DNA of 64,000 bases, from NCBI GenBank assembly GCA_017555565.1, contig JAFZGF010000028.1:1-64000 (forward strand), given 5' to 3'. The notes under the pieces are model-generated. The model saw nothing but the letters and a program-made list of their open reading frames with translations, was not told the origin of the DNA and searched no databases. This document shows positions 42,218 to 51,411 of the stretch, in pieces. The position numbers and the translations under genes are program-made. Every line of letters starts with the position of its first letter. Within the stretch, counting starts at the first letter, position 1. The DNA comes from Oscillospiraceae bacterium (GTDB taxonomy: Bacteria; Bacillota; Clostridia; Oscillospirales; Ruminococcaceae).

Positions 42218-43684
42218 TTACAGTTTGCTTCTCCAGAAATGCATTCTTGCGGCGTGTCTTGCATTTGTGATTTCTGTCAGTGTTTCGGATGCCCAATCCC
42301 ATGCGCGCTGTGCCTGCTGTGCAGTATAGTCTGTCAGCAGCTGTTTTGCGTATTCAGGATTGATTTCTTTTACTGCTTTGTATGCAGCATCCATTGCAGG
42401 TTTTGTAACTGCCCATTCGTCTTCCAACGCTTTGATGGAGGACTGCAGTTTATCCTGTCCGAACTGATAGTCAAATTCCATCATATTCTGCAGTACATGG
42501 AATGCCCAGTAAGCATATCTGCCGTCATATTTCAGTTCAGATGGGTCAACTGCAAAGTGGCTGGCCTGTGAAGCTTTTGCATCTATCCATTCATAACCTT
42601 TTGGCAGTTTTGTGATACCCAGATACCATGGCACAAATGGTGCGGCACATGGTCTTGGGCTGGAACGCCATACACATGTCAGATTAACATCGTCGTTAAA
42701 TTCTGTGATAGTAGTTTCGATAGTTGTGTCACGGCAGATACCGTAGCGGTGAGGGGACATTGTTGGGTCATCTTTCAGGTCTTCACCGTGCTGTGCATAG
42801 TGGGAGCGCATAATTGGTTTCAGGTCTTCTACACCGTATTTTTTAGGTGCTTTGATTGAGAACACTGTGCGGTACTGTTCTGGGTTTTCGCCTGTAATCT
42901 GGCTCCATGCCAGGTCAGAACGGTCAAGGTTGGATTTAATCCAGTGACCAGCACCCTGATATGCTTTTGCATAGTCAAAGTCGGAGTAATCACCTTCAAC
43001 TGCAGGTGTGTACCAGCCATTGCGGATAGCATAGCCTACAACATCTTCAGACCAGTAGTAGTTTTTATGTTCTGTGTCACTGAAATCTACTTCGTGGATT
43101 GTCAGCCAGTTAGGGATGTAGTAAATTTCATCATCGCCAACTTTTTTTGCTACAAAGTTGTTACCAACTGTCAGCTGGATAACCCATGCTTCGTCTTTGT
43201 CACAGATGTGGTATGAGCGGGTAGAACGATAGCCGAATTCTTTTACCAGTTCTGCCACAACTTCTACGCCTTCTCTTGCACTGCGGCTGCGTTCAGCAAT
43301 CAGTCTTCTGATGCCGTAACCGATGCCGCCTGTGTAAGGCTGGGTGCCTTCTCTTGTTGCAACACAGCTGTCAGAAGCCACTGCAACACCCCATTCATTA
43401 AAGAAACTGTCTGCAAATGGTTCACCGCCAAATTCGCCCAATGCGCGGAATTCGCTCCACATATACGCATATGTTTCTTCCACCTGAGGGATAACAGCGG
43501 TGCCGTCAGCAAATGTCAGCACTTCGCCCGGTTTGTGTTTTATTCTTGGTACCAGGTGTACCTGTGCTGTACAGTCAGGTGTGTCTTCGTTGTGTGCCAG
43601 AATAACTTTGCCTGTTTTTGAAGCATTTTTACCTACAATAATAGTACTGCAGTTGTCAACTTCAGGGAATTTGATTCTTTCCAT
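42218..43684 (-). CDS. C69 family dipeptidase (copy B)
   Basis: A 488-residue paralogue of copy A. Cys12 in EVDNCSTIIVGKNAS is the predicted nucleophile. The two proteins match along their whole length, with long identical stretches such as VGNNFVA and NGWYTPAVEGDYSDFDY, and differ most in the C-terminal third. AAAGGA precedes the ATG. Each copy has its own terminator, so they are separate transcription units. C69 enzymes cleave a wide range of dipeptides; specificity cannot be read here. Together with DUF819 this looks like a peptide-use locus. Confidence 0.92.
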   Translation of the reverse strand: MERIKFPEVDNCSTIIVGKNASKTGKVILAHNEDTPDCTAQVHLVPRIKHKPGEVLTFADGTAVIPQVEETYAYMWSEFRALGEFGGEPFADSFFNEWGVAVASDSCVATREGTQPYTGGIGYGIRRLIAERSRSAREGVEVVAELVKEFGYRSTRSYHICDKDEAWVIQLTVGNNFVAKKVGDDEIYYIPNWLTIHEVDFSDTEHKNYYWSEDVVGYAIRNGWYTPAVEGDYSDFDYAKAYQGAGHWIKSNLDRSDLAWSQITGENPEQYRTVFSIKAPKKYGVEDLKPIMRSHYAQHGEDLKDDPTMSPHRYGICRDTTIETTITEFNDDVNLTCVWRSSPRPCAAPFVPWYLGITKLPKGYEWIDAKASQASHFAVDPSELKYDGRYAYWAFHVLQNMMEFDYQFGQDKLQSSIKALEDEWAVTKPAMDAAYKAVKEINPEYAKQLLTDYTAQQAQRAWDWASETLTEITNARHAARMHFWRSKL

Positions 43685-43790
43685 AATTGATTTTCCTTTC
43701 GCAAACGATAAATAAAATAAACTTTATAAAATGATTTATATGTTGTATATAGTTTAACATTATACAATTTATACTACAACAGGAAAATAA

Positions 43791-43822
43791 AAAAAGACTG
43801 TACAAATTTGTACAGCCTTTTT
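43791..43822 (-). terminator. Terminator of MATE gene 43841-45214
   Basis: Stem CTGTACAAATTTGTACAG (43798-43815) extended by AAAAAG and CCTTTTT. Confidence 0.82.
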
Positions 43823-43840
43823 GTTCAATATAACTTTAAA

Positions 43841-45214
43841 TTACAGAAGTTTTCTCTTCCATTTGCCAGAGCGGAATGCAATGATAGACATAATCATACC
43901 AAGTACCCAGGAGATAAGCATTGAACCGAACAGAGCGATTGGTGCGCCGTGTGGGTATTCTGCAGATTTTGTCAGGTAAGCCAGCAGGTAAGCCAGTGGC
44001 ACACGGATAACGATTGTCTGAATCATAGAAATCCACATTGGAGTAACTGTGTCGCCACAACCACGCATAATACCACCGAGAATCTGTGTTACGGATACGC
44101 AGATGTAACCAACAGCCAGAACTCTCATCATTTTGATAGCCAGTTCAATCAGTTCAGGTGTGTTTGTGAAGAAACCGAACAGGATTTTGCCGAACAGAAC
44201 AAGAATGATTGTGATTGTTACGGAGAAGGAGAGAGCCAGTTTAAGACCGTGTTTTACACCGTCATGTACACGGTCCAGTTTGCCTGCACCAACGTTCTGA
44301 CCTGTGTAAACAGAGATTGCCTGACCGAATGTGAAGTTAGGCATCATAGCAAAACCGTCAACGCGCATGATGATAACGTTACATGCAATAACCATTTCAC
44401 CCATAGCGTTTGTCAGGTTGAGAACAACCATACCTGCCATAGCCATGATAGCCTGTGTGATACCGGATGGAACACCGATTTTGATAACGTGTTTTGCCAT
44501 TGGTTTATCCAGTTTGATTGTTTTCAGGCTCAGGTCAAATGTATCTGTCATTTTTGCCAGTTTTGCATAACAGCAGATAGCAGAGATGAACTGTGCAAGG
44601 ATTGTAGCCAGGGCAACACCAGCAACGCCCATACCGAATTTTGCTACGAAAACAAGGTCAAGAATAACGTTGAGAGCAGCGGCAATCAGCAGGTAAACCA
44701 GAGCAGAAAGGCTGTCGCCCATACCACGCAGAACACCAGACAGCATGTTGTACATAAAGAAACCAAGGATACCGTAGAAATAAATTTTCAGGTATGATGT
44801 ACACCAGCCGATGATGGATTCTGGTGTGCCCAGCAGTTCCAGCATTGGTCTTGTGATAATTGGACCGACAATCATAATTACGATAGATGCGATAAGAGAC
44901 AGTGACAGACATGTGCCTACAGCAGTTGTCAGTCTTTCTCTGTCTTTTGCGCCGAAGCTCTGTGATACCACGATGCCAGCACCTGTGGCAATACCTACAA
45001 ACAGAGCAAGCAGCAGGTTGAGGATTGGGCTGGCACTGCCTACAGCAGCCAGGGCGTTGTCACCAACATAGTGACCAACGATTACAGAGTCAGCTGTATT
45101 ATAAAGCTGCTGAGCAACGTTACCGATAAGCATTGGAACAGCAAATTCCATCAGTCTTTTTGAAGGGTTACCTTCAGTCATGCTACGAGCAGCAAACAAA
45201 CTTTTAATACTCAT
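43841..45214 (-). CDS. MATE family efflux transporter
   Basis: A 457-residue, 12-helix antiporter of the MATE/NorM-DinF type. It starts MTEGNPSKRLMEFAVPMLIG and has the usual YNTADSVIVGHYVG first-loop motif, QSFGAKDRERL, a mid-protein KIGVPSGITQAIM (start of the second half) and FGQAISVYTGQNVGAG. It exports drugs or metabolites in exchange for Na+ or H+; the substrate is unknown. GGAAG precedes the ATG. It lies between the dipeptidase genes and htpG but each has its own terminator. Confidence 0.93.
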   Translation of the reverse strand: MSIKSLFAARSMTEGNPSKRLMEFAVPMLIGNVAQQLYNTADSVIVGHYVGDNALAAVGSASPILNLLLALFVGIATGAGIVVSQSFGAKDRERLTTAVGTCLSLSLIASIVIMIVGPIITRPMLELLGTPESIIGWCTSYLKIYFYGILGFFMYNMLSGVLRGMGDSLSALVYLLIAAALNVILDLVFVAKFGMGVAGVALATILAQFISAICCYAKLAKMTDTFDLSLKTIKLDKPMAKHVIKIGVPSGITQAIMAMAGMVVLNLTNAMGEMVIACNVIIMRVDGFAMMPNFTFGQAISVYTGQNVGAGKLDRVHDGVKHGLKLALSFSVTITIILVLFGKILFGFFTNTPELIELAIKMMRVLAVGYICVSVTQILGGIMRGCGDTVTPMWISMIQTIVIRVPLAYLLAYLTKSAEYPHGAPIALFGSMLISWVLGMIMSIIAFRSGKWKRKLL

Positions 45215-45398
45215 ATTTCAAACTTCCTTTCAAATAAATATTAATATCTCACAAAGAAATATTATACCGATTTTATTGCATTTTTTCAATATAAATTATA
45301 CTGAAATTGTGTAATATGAATGGCTGCTTTATGTGTAAATTGCTTATTATAGGAACGCGTCTGAACTAATTTAATATTAAATAAAAATTTACTTATAA

Positions 45399-45427
45399 AA
45401 AGCGCCCTGAAAATATCAGGGCACTTA
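45399..45427 (-). terminator. Terminator of htpG
   Basis: AGCGCCCTGA and TCAGGGCACT (one mismatch) with an AAATA loop; the minus strand ends in CTTTTTATAAG. Confidence 0.82.
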
Positions 45428-45432
45428 ATAAT

Positions 45433-47310
45433 TTATATCATAAGTTCACAAATCATATTGCTCAGTTCTGTAGGGTTATCTACAGACAGACCTTCAATAA
45501 GTCTTGCCTGGGCATAGAGGATTTTTGTGTATTTTTCAAGTTTTTCACTGTCAGATTCAGCCAGTTCTTTCAACTTGTTTGCGATAGGGTGGTCTTTGTT
45601 GATTTCCATTACAATTTCTGCTTTTGCGTCTGTTGCATTTGGCATCTGTTTCAGTATTTTTTCCATTTCAAGAGACAACACACCTTCACTGATAAGGCAT
45701 ACAGGATGACTTTTCAGTCTGTTTGTAAATCTTACCGCTGTAACATTTTCGCCAAGAACAGCCTTCATTGTTTTCAGCATGTCTTTGCTTTCTTCGTTTA
45801 TTGTTTCCAACTGCTGCTTTTCTTCATCTGTATCAAGATTCAGATTTTCTGTACTGATGTTTGTAAATGTTTTATCTTTATAACTTGCCAGAATCTGCAG
45901 GGCAAATTCATCCACATTGTCTGTAAGATACAGAATTTCAAAACCTTTGTCTTTAATCAGTTCAGCCTGTGGCAGCATTTCAATTTTGTCCACGCTTTCA
46001 CCGCAGGCATAGTAAATTGTGTTCTGGCCTTCTTTGCATCTGTCTACATACTCAGCCAATGTAACGGCTTTGTTTTCATATGAAGATGTAAACAGCACCA
46101 GGTCTGCCAGTTTATCCTTATTTGCACCGAAATCTTCATACATGCCGAATTTAATCTGTGTGCCAAAGGATTTGAAAAATTCTTCATATGTTTCTCTGTC
46201 ATTTTTCAGCATTGACTGCAGTTCGTTTCGGATTTTTCTTTCGATATTTGTAGCTATCAGTTTCAACTGTCTGTCGTGCTGCAGCATTTCGCGGGAAATG
46301 TTAAGTGACAAATCTTCGCTGTCTACAAGTCCTTTTACAAAACTGAAATAGTCTGGCAGTAAGTCAGCACATTTTTCCATAATCATCACACCGGAAGAAT
46401 ACAGCTGCAGGCCTTTTTCAAAATTCTTTGAGTAGTAATCAAACGGTGGGCGCTTTGGTACATACAGCAGGGCAGTGTATGTGGCATTGCCTTCAACTTT
46501 TGTGTGTATTACCTTTGCAGGTTCTTCCCAGTCACCGAACTGGTCTTTGTAGAAAGAATCAAATTCTTCTTTGGAAATTTCACTTTTGTTCTTTTTCCAC
46601 AGCGGAATCATACTGTTGAGCGTTCTTTCTTCCAGCACTTTTTCATATTCGTTTTCAGTACCGTCTTTCAGTCGGTTTGTTTCCCACATCATACGGATAG
46701 GGTAGCGGATAAAGTCGGAATATTTCTTTACCAGCCCCATAATGTTGTACTGTTCCAGATATTCAGAGTAATTTTCATCTTCTGTATCATCTTTTATGTG
46801 CAGAGTGATTTTTGTACCTACAGTATCTTTGATACAAGGTTCAATTGTGTATCCGTCCACACCTGTGGATGTCCAGCAGAATGCCTGATCTTCTCCATAG
46901 GCAAGGCTGCGAACAGAAACTCTGTCACTTACCATAAATGCAGAATAGAAACCTACGCCGAACTGACCGATAATGCTCATATCATCAGCTTTATTTTCTG
47001 TTTTGAAATCAAGACTGCCGCTTTTTGCAATGGTGCCCAGGTTGTTTTCCAGTTCTTTTTCTGTCATACCTATGCCATTGTCTTCGATTATCAGTGTTCG
47101 GTTGTCTCTGTCTACACTGATTTTAATCTGATAATCACTTCTGGACAGAGTAATGCTGTCATCAGTAAGCGATTTGAAATACATTTTATCCAGTGCGTCG
47201 CTGGCATTGGAGATAAGTTCTCTTAAAAATATTTCCTTATGTGTATAGATGGAGTTAATCATCATATCCATCAGTTTTTTACTTTCAGCTTTAAATTGTT
47301 TCTTTACCAT
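45433..47310 (-). CDS. htpG: Molecular chaperone HtpG (Hsp90)
   Basis: A 625-residue bacterial Hsp90. The ATP-binding N-domain has IFLRELISNASDALDK, IEDNGIGMTEKEL, GTIAKSGS and GQFGVGFYSAFMV; the middle domain (from about 220) has the LYVPKRPPFDYY loop and the catalytic-arm LNISREMLQ; a dimerisation domain follows. GAGGTG is ahead of the ATG. The promoter is followed by a CIRCE-like inverted repeat, implying repression by an HrcA-type regulator and heat induction. Confidence 0.96.
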   Translation of the reverse strand: MVKKQFKAESKKLMDMMINSIYTHKEIFLRELISNASDALDKMYFKSLTDDSITLSRSDYQIKISVDRDNRTLIIEDNGIGMTEKELENNLGTIAKSGSLDFKTENKADDMSIIGQFGVGFYSAFMVSDRVSVRSLAYGEDQAFCWTSTGVDGYTIEPCIKDTVGTKITLHIKDDTEDENYSEYLEQYNIMGLVKKYSDFIRYPIRMMWETNRLKDGTENEYEKVLEERTLNSMIPLWKKNKSEISKEEFDSFYKDQFGDWEEPAKVIHTKVEGNATYTALLYVPKRPPFDYYSKNFEKGLQLYSSGVMIMEKCADLLPDYFSFVKGLVDSEDLSLNISREMLQHDRQLKLIATNIERKIRNELQSMLKNDRETYEEFFKSFGTQIKFGMYEDFGANKDKLADLVLFTSSYENKAVTLAEYVDRCKEGQNTIYYACGESVDKIEMLPQAELIKDKGFEILYLTDNVDEFALQILASYKDKTFTNISTENLNLDTDEEKQQLETINEESKDMLKTMKAVLGENVTAVRFTNRLKSHPVCLISEGVLSLEMEKILKQMPNATDAKAEIVMEINKDHPIANKLKELAESDSEKLEKYTKILYAQARLIEGLSVDNPTELSNMICELMI

Positions 47311-47329
47311 ATAATCACCTCAAATAAAA

Positions 47330-47356
47330 TTAGCAGTCTAACATATCGACTGCTAA
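47330..47356. promoter_or_regulatory. Variant CIRCE operator of htpG
   Basis: TTAGCAGTC (47330-47338), 9-nt spacer, GACTGCTAA (47348-47356): a perfect 9-N9-9 inverted repeat. The HrcA consensus is TTAGCACTC-N9-GAGTGCTAA; here one base differs in each arm (C to G and the matching G to C), so dyad symmetry is kept. It lies between the -10 and the ribosome-binding site, where a repressor would block initiation. Confidence 0.85.
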
Positions 47357-47358
47357 CA

Positions 47359-47387
47359 ATTATATATCTGATTTGGATTAAATGCAA
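47359..47387 (-). promoter_or_regulatory. Promoter of htpG
   Basis: On the minus strand: TTGCAT (47387-47382), 17-nt spacer, TATAAT (47364-47359), ending 2 nt before the CIRCE-like repeat. Confidence 0.82.
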
Positions 47388-47486
47388 TAGTTTTCATAAA
47401 ATTTTAACATTTTGATTGAATATATGGGTATATATGGTATACTTATGATATGTTAAATTCGTTACAAATGAAAGGATTCTTAAATT

Positions 47487-48059
47487 ATGGGCGTTCATCT
47501 TTTTGAAAACAAAGGCTGGGAAAATACATATAAAACTGCTGAACTTGCAGCTGAATATGCAAAAGAACACGGCCTTAAATATGTAGTTCTTGCTTCCAAA
47601 ACAGGCTATACAATTGATATTTTTATGGAAACATTCGCAAAAGCAGGAGTTGATGTTAAATTTGTTTCTGTAACACACTGTTATGGCGATATGGGCCCAG
47701 GTCAGTGCGAAATGAGCCTTGAAAAACGCAAAGAACTTACAGACAAAGGTGTTACAGTTATTACAGCTACACACGCACTTTCAGGCGCTGAAAGAGGCAT
47801 TGCCAACAGATATGGCGGTGTAACACCAGCTATCCTTATGGCAGACACACTTAAATTCCTGGGCCAGGGTATGAAAGTTGGCGTAGAAATCTCCCTTATG
47901 GCAATGGACAATGGTGCTATCCCTTACGGAGAAGAAATTATCGCTGTTGGCGGCTGTGGCCACGGTGCAGACTATGCTCTTACACTTATTCCAGGTCATT
48001 CCAACAACCTGTTTGAAACAAAGGTTATCGATATTATCTGCAAACCAAGAATTTCATAA
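47487..48059 (+). CDS. Stand-alone pyruvate kinase C-domain-like protein
   Basis: A 190-residue protein resembling the pyruvate kinase alpha/beta (C-terminal) domain alone: TYKTAELAAEYAKEHGLKYV, VLASKTGYT and a C-terminal half with GVTVITATHALSGAERG and EIIAVGGCGHGADYAL. It lacks the catalytic barrel, so it is not a pyruvate kinase. The stand-alone family (COG1751) is of unknown function, perhaps a ligand-binding protein. Promoter: TTGAAT with an extended TGGTATACT. AAAGGA precedes the ATG. It converges with the glutamate-synthase-like gene. Confidence 0.82.
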   Translation: MGVHLFENKGWENTYKTAELAAEYAKEHGLKYVVLASKTGYTIDIFMETFAKAGVDVKFVSVTHCYGDMGPGQCEMSLEKRKELTDKGVTVITATHALSGAERGIANRYGGVTPAILMADTLKFLGQGMKVGVEISLMAMDNGAIPYGEEIIAVGGCGHGADYALTLIPGHSNNLFETKVIDIICKPRIS

Positions 48060-48068
48060 TAAAACAAT

Positions 48069-48097
48069 AAAGAGGTGCTGAAAAGCACCTCTTTTTA
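48069..48097. terminator. Bidirectional terminator
   Basis: AAAGAGGTGCT and AGCACCTCTTT around GAAA, with A and T runs on both sides. Confidence 0.88.
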
Positions 48098-48108
48098 TTT
48101 GTATTCAA

Positions 48109-49632
48109 TTAAAAATCAAACCATTCGCCATTCAGCAGATCTCTTGCATCTCTTGTCAGAGGGATAAGGTCAGAAGAATCGGCCAGTTCGATATCAAATT
48201 TTCTGTTCAGCGCTGCAAAGTGCTGCAGACCGAAAGCCATCTTGTTCAGATATGAGAATACACCAACTGCGCCTGTAGGGAAGTTGTCTGCTTCTTTGCC
48301 ATAAATGTATCTCAGGTCAGCCAGGTCAGCAAAAATTTCCTGCACTGTGTTGCCATACTGTTTGTATCTTGCTGGTACATCACCGGCTTTAATCATATCA
48401 CCGATTTTTTTACCGCTCATTGCTGCAGCCATAGATGCACGGCACAGACCGATAGCTGTCACGTGGCCATCACCCAGGGCAATGGCTTTATATGCCTGGT
48501 CTTCTGTTGCGATACCACCTGTGATAGTAATAGCAGGCATTTCCAGACCTTCATCTTCCAGTTTATTTACAATATCAGCCACAGCTACTTCCATACATAC
48601 TGTTGGATATGCCCATTCGTTCATCATTTTATTAGGGCTGTAACCGCTGCCGCCACCAGCACCGTCAAATGTAACCATATCTACACCAGCCATAGCAGCG
48701 ATGCGCAGAACAGTTTCCAGGTCTTTAGGGTCATAACCTGCCATTTTGAAATAAACGTTTTTCAGACCCATAGCTTTCAGTTCTTTCACGCGGTTAACCA
48801 TAAATTTAGTATCCCACAGTGGCAGTCTGTCATAAGCGTAGAAGTTTGGGCAGCAACCTTCTTCAAATTTCTTTTTCATTTCTGGTGTGGATGGATCTGG
48901 TCTTACAATCAGACCGCTGGCCTGTTTTTTCAGTGCTTCTTCGTAACCGCCTTTGCAGATTCTGGCAGGCTGTACACCTTTAGCTGACTGGCCGAATTTA
49001 AATTCGATAGCCTGACAGCCGTGGTTTTTAATTGCGTATTCTGGCAGACCCTGCATATCATCTTCTACGTTGCACTGCAGGATAATCTGACCATAGCCAC
49101 GATAGTATTTATTGAATGCATCAAACATTTCACCCAGCATTTCAAATTTTGTAATTTTGCCGTCTGTATATTCCAGATTAGGGTCTTTACTTGGGCAGCC
49201 TTCGCCGATAACAGCACATACACCGGCCATAGCAGCACCTGCAAAGTAGTCTTTCCAGTTCAGTTTGATAACTGCAGGCAGCATAAATGGAAGTGCAATT
49301 TTAACTTCGTTGTCGCGGCCATATCTGCGTTCCAGTTTTACGTTGTAGATAGTAGCATCTTCATAGTTTGGTCTTACGCCGTGTGTGCCAAAGCAATGAC
49401 CATTGATATTGAAATGTGAATAGTCAATAGGGTAGTCCTTTTCACTGGCAACCTGGTTTGCGCCTGTGTTTGTAGGGTACACGGTCTGGCTGCCTCTTAC
49501 AGCTGCAAGGCCCAGTTCACAGGTGCCAAGGCAGTCTTCTGTACAGAAAGAACACATACCAGAGCAGGATACGATGTTACTTCTGTTTTTTGTGTCGTTG
49601 AAATTAGATGTCAGTTTTGGTGAGTAAGACAT
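48109..49632 (-). CDS. FMN-binding glutamate synthase-family protein with N-terminal Cys cluster
   Basis: A 507-residue protein resembling the FMN/synthase domain of the GltB large subunit. The TIM-barrel region contains MVTFDGAGGGSGYSPNKMMNEWAYPT, ITITGGIATEDQAYKAIALG and AIGLCRASMAAAMSG. The N-terminus has five Cys (C23, C27, C30, C34 and C38) in CSGMCSFCTEDCLGTC, a candidate iron-sulfur site. No glutaminase domain or small subunit is nearby, so true glutamate synthase activity is doubtful. The start at 49632 follows GGAAGG. Such orphan proteins are common in Clostridia; the role is unknown. Confidence 0.85.
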   Translation of the reverse strand: MSYSPKLTSNFNDTKNRSNIVSCSGMCSFCTEDCLGTCELGLAAVRGSQTVYPTNTGANQVASEKDYPIDYSHFNINGHCFGTHGVRPNYEDATIYNVKLERRYGRDNEVKIALPFMLPAVIKLNWKDYFAGAAMAGVCAVIGEGCPSKDPNLEYTDGKITKFEMLGEMFDAFNKYYRGYGQIILQCNVEDDMQGLPEYAIKNHGCQAIEFKFGQSAKGVQPARICKGGYEEALKKQASGLIVRPDPSTPEMKKKFEEGCCPNFYAYDRLPLWDTKFMVNRVKELKAMGLKNVYFKMAGYDPKDLETVLRIAAMAGVDMVTFDGAGGGSGYSPNKMMNEWAYPTVCMEVAVADIVNKLEDEGLEMPAITITGGIATEDQAYKAIALGDGHVTAIGLCRASMAAAMSGKKIGDMIKAGDVPARYKQYGNTVQEIFADLADLRYIYGKEADNFPTGAVGVFSYLNKMAFGLQHFAALNRKFDIELADSSDLIPLTRDARDLLNGEWFDF

Positions 49633-49734
49633 AGTGATTCCTTCCTTTATAATCGTAATGCATTTTAAAATTATTATAATATTTACATCGTAACTTATCA
49701 ATGAAAAAAGTAAAAATTACAAAAATTATACCTA

Positions 49735-49763
49735 TTGAGAAAGTATATATTATATGGTATAAT
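49735..49763 (+). promoter_or_regulatory. Promoter of the ABC-F gene
   Basis: TTGAGA (49735-49740), 17-nt spacer ending TGG (extended -10), TATAAT (49758-49763). Confidence 0.78.
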
Positions 49764-49811
49764 TTTATAGTTACGCAATTTGTATTCACTTAAAAAGAAA
49801 GAGAGTAATCA

Positions 49812-51407
49812 ATGCTTACAGTTAAAGATTTAACCCATGAATTTGATGGGCAAACCTTATTTAAAGATGTTAACCTTACTTTTACACAGGGCAACTGCTA
49901 TGGCATCATCGGTGCAAACGGTGCTGGTAAAAGTACTTTGCTTAAATTTATTTCAGGCCTGAGAGAACCTACAAAAGGCGAAATTTTCCTTGATAAAAAT
50001 GCCCGTATGTCAGTTCTCGAACAGGACCACTTCAAGTTTGATGAATTCTATGTAATGGAAACAGTTATTATGGGCAACCCAAGACTGTACGAAATTATGA
50101 AACAGAAAGACGAACTGTATGCCAAACCAGACTTTTCTGAAGAAGACGGCGAATTGGCTGCACAGCTGGAAGGCGAATTTGCTGAACTGGACGGCTGGGA
50201 AGCTGAAACAGAAGTTCTGCAGCTGCTCAACGGTCTGGGTGTGGATAAAGAATACCACTATATGCAGATGAAGAATCTGAAAGGTAGAGATAAAGTTAAA
50301 GTTCTCCTTGCAAAGGCACTTTTTGGTAAGCCAAGTATCATCCTGCTGGACGAACCTACAAACGACCTGGACATCGACGCTATTGCATGGCTTGAAGAAT
50401 TCATTATCGAATTCCCAGGCACAGTTCTGGTTGTTTCCCATGACAGACACTTCCTCAATGCTGTATGTACACACACAGTTGATATCGACTACAACAAAGT
50501 TAAAATGTATGCCGGCAACTACGACTTCTGGTATGAATCCAGCCAGCTGATGAACCAGCTAATCCGCAACCAGAACAAGAAAAAAGAAGAAAAAATCAAA
50601 CAGCTTGAAGAATTTATCCGTAGATTCTCTGCAAACAAATCCAAATCAAAACAGGCTACATCAAGAAAGAAAATTCTTGATAATATCCAGTTGGAAGAAA
50701 TGCCTGCATCCAGCCGTAAATATCCTTTCGTTGGCTTTGTGCAGGACAGGGAAGTAGGCAAGGATGTTCTTGAAGTAAAAGAACTTTCCAAAACTATTGA
50801 TGGTATCAAAGTGCTGGACAATGTTTCTTTCTATATCAACCGACTTGATAAAATCGCCCTTGTTGGCGATAACGAAGCTGGTCAGACTGCTCTGTTCAAA
50901 ATCCTCAATGGCGAAATGGAACCTGACTCCGGCTTTATTAAATGGGGTGTATCCACTTCCCGCAGCTATTTCCCAAAAGACAACATTGCTTTCTTTGAAG
51001 GTATCGATGACAGCATTATCGACTGGCTGCGTCAGTATTCAAAAGACCAGACAGACAGCTATCTCCGTGGCTTCCTTGGTCGTATGCTGTTCTCCGGCGA
51101 TGATGTTTTCAAAAAGGTAAATGTTCTCTCCGGTGGTGAAAAAGTAAGATGTATGCTGTCCCGTATGATGATGAAAGAAGCAAATGTTATTATGCTGGAC
51201 CAGCCTACCAACCATCTTGACCTGGAATCCATCACAGCTGTTAACAACGGTCTGGTTGATTTCAAAGGCACTGTGCTTTTTGCCAGCCATGACCATCAGT
51301 TTATCCAGACAATAGCAAACAGAATTATTGAAATTCTGCCTGATGGTAAAATTGTAGACAAACTGATGACTTACGATGAATACATCGAATACAAACACAA
51401 CAAATAA
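49812..51407 (+). CDS. ABC-F ATPase with one degenerate ATP site (YbiT/YkpA-like)
   Basis: A 531-residue cytoplasmic protein with two ABC domains and a charged linker (about 245-290), no membrane segment: an ABC-F translation or ribosome-rescue factor. NBD1 has intact Walker A GANGAGKS (34-41) and Walker B LLDEPTNDLD (E181), but its signature is LKGRD (156-160) in place of LSGGQ. NBD2 has intact LSGGE (439-443), but Walker A is GDNEAGQT (Lys to Gln, 352-359) and Walker B is LDQPTNHLD (Glu to Gln464). Thus the composite site NBD1-Walker/NBD2-signature is complete and the other has lost all three elements. The ATG follows GAAAGAGAG. Confidence 0.93.
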   Translation: MLTVKDLTHEFDGQTLFKDVNLTFTQGNCYGIIGANGAGKSTLLKFISGLREPTKGEIFLDKNARMSVLEQDHFKFDEFYVMETVIMGNPRLYEIMKQKDELYAKPDFSEEDGELAAQLEGEFAELDGWEAETEVLQLLNGLGVDKEYHYMQMKNLKGRDKVKVLLAKALFGKPSIILLDEPTNDLDIDAIAWLEEFIIEFPGTVLVVSHDRHFLNAVCTHTVDIDYNKVKMYAGNYDFWYESSQLMNQLIRNQNKKKEEKIKQLEEFIRRFSANKSKSKQATSRKKILDNIQLEEMPASSRKYPFVGFVQDREVGKDVLEVKELSKTIDGIKVLDNVSFYINRLDKIALVGDNEAGQTALFKILNGEMEPDSGFIKWGVSTSRSYFPKDNIAFFEGIDDSIIDWLRQYSKDQTDSYLRGFLGRMLFSGDDVFKKVNVLSGGEKVRCMLSRMMMKEANVIMLDQPTNHLDLESITAVNNGLVDFKGTVLFASHDHQFIQTIANRIIEILPDGKIVDKLMTYDEYIEYKHNK

Positions 51408-51411
51408 TATT

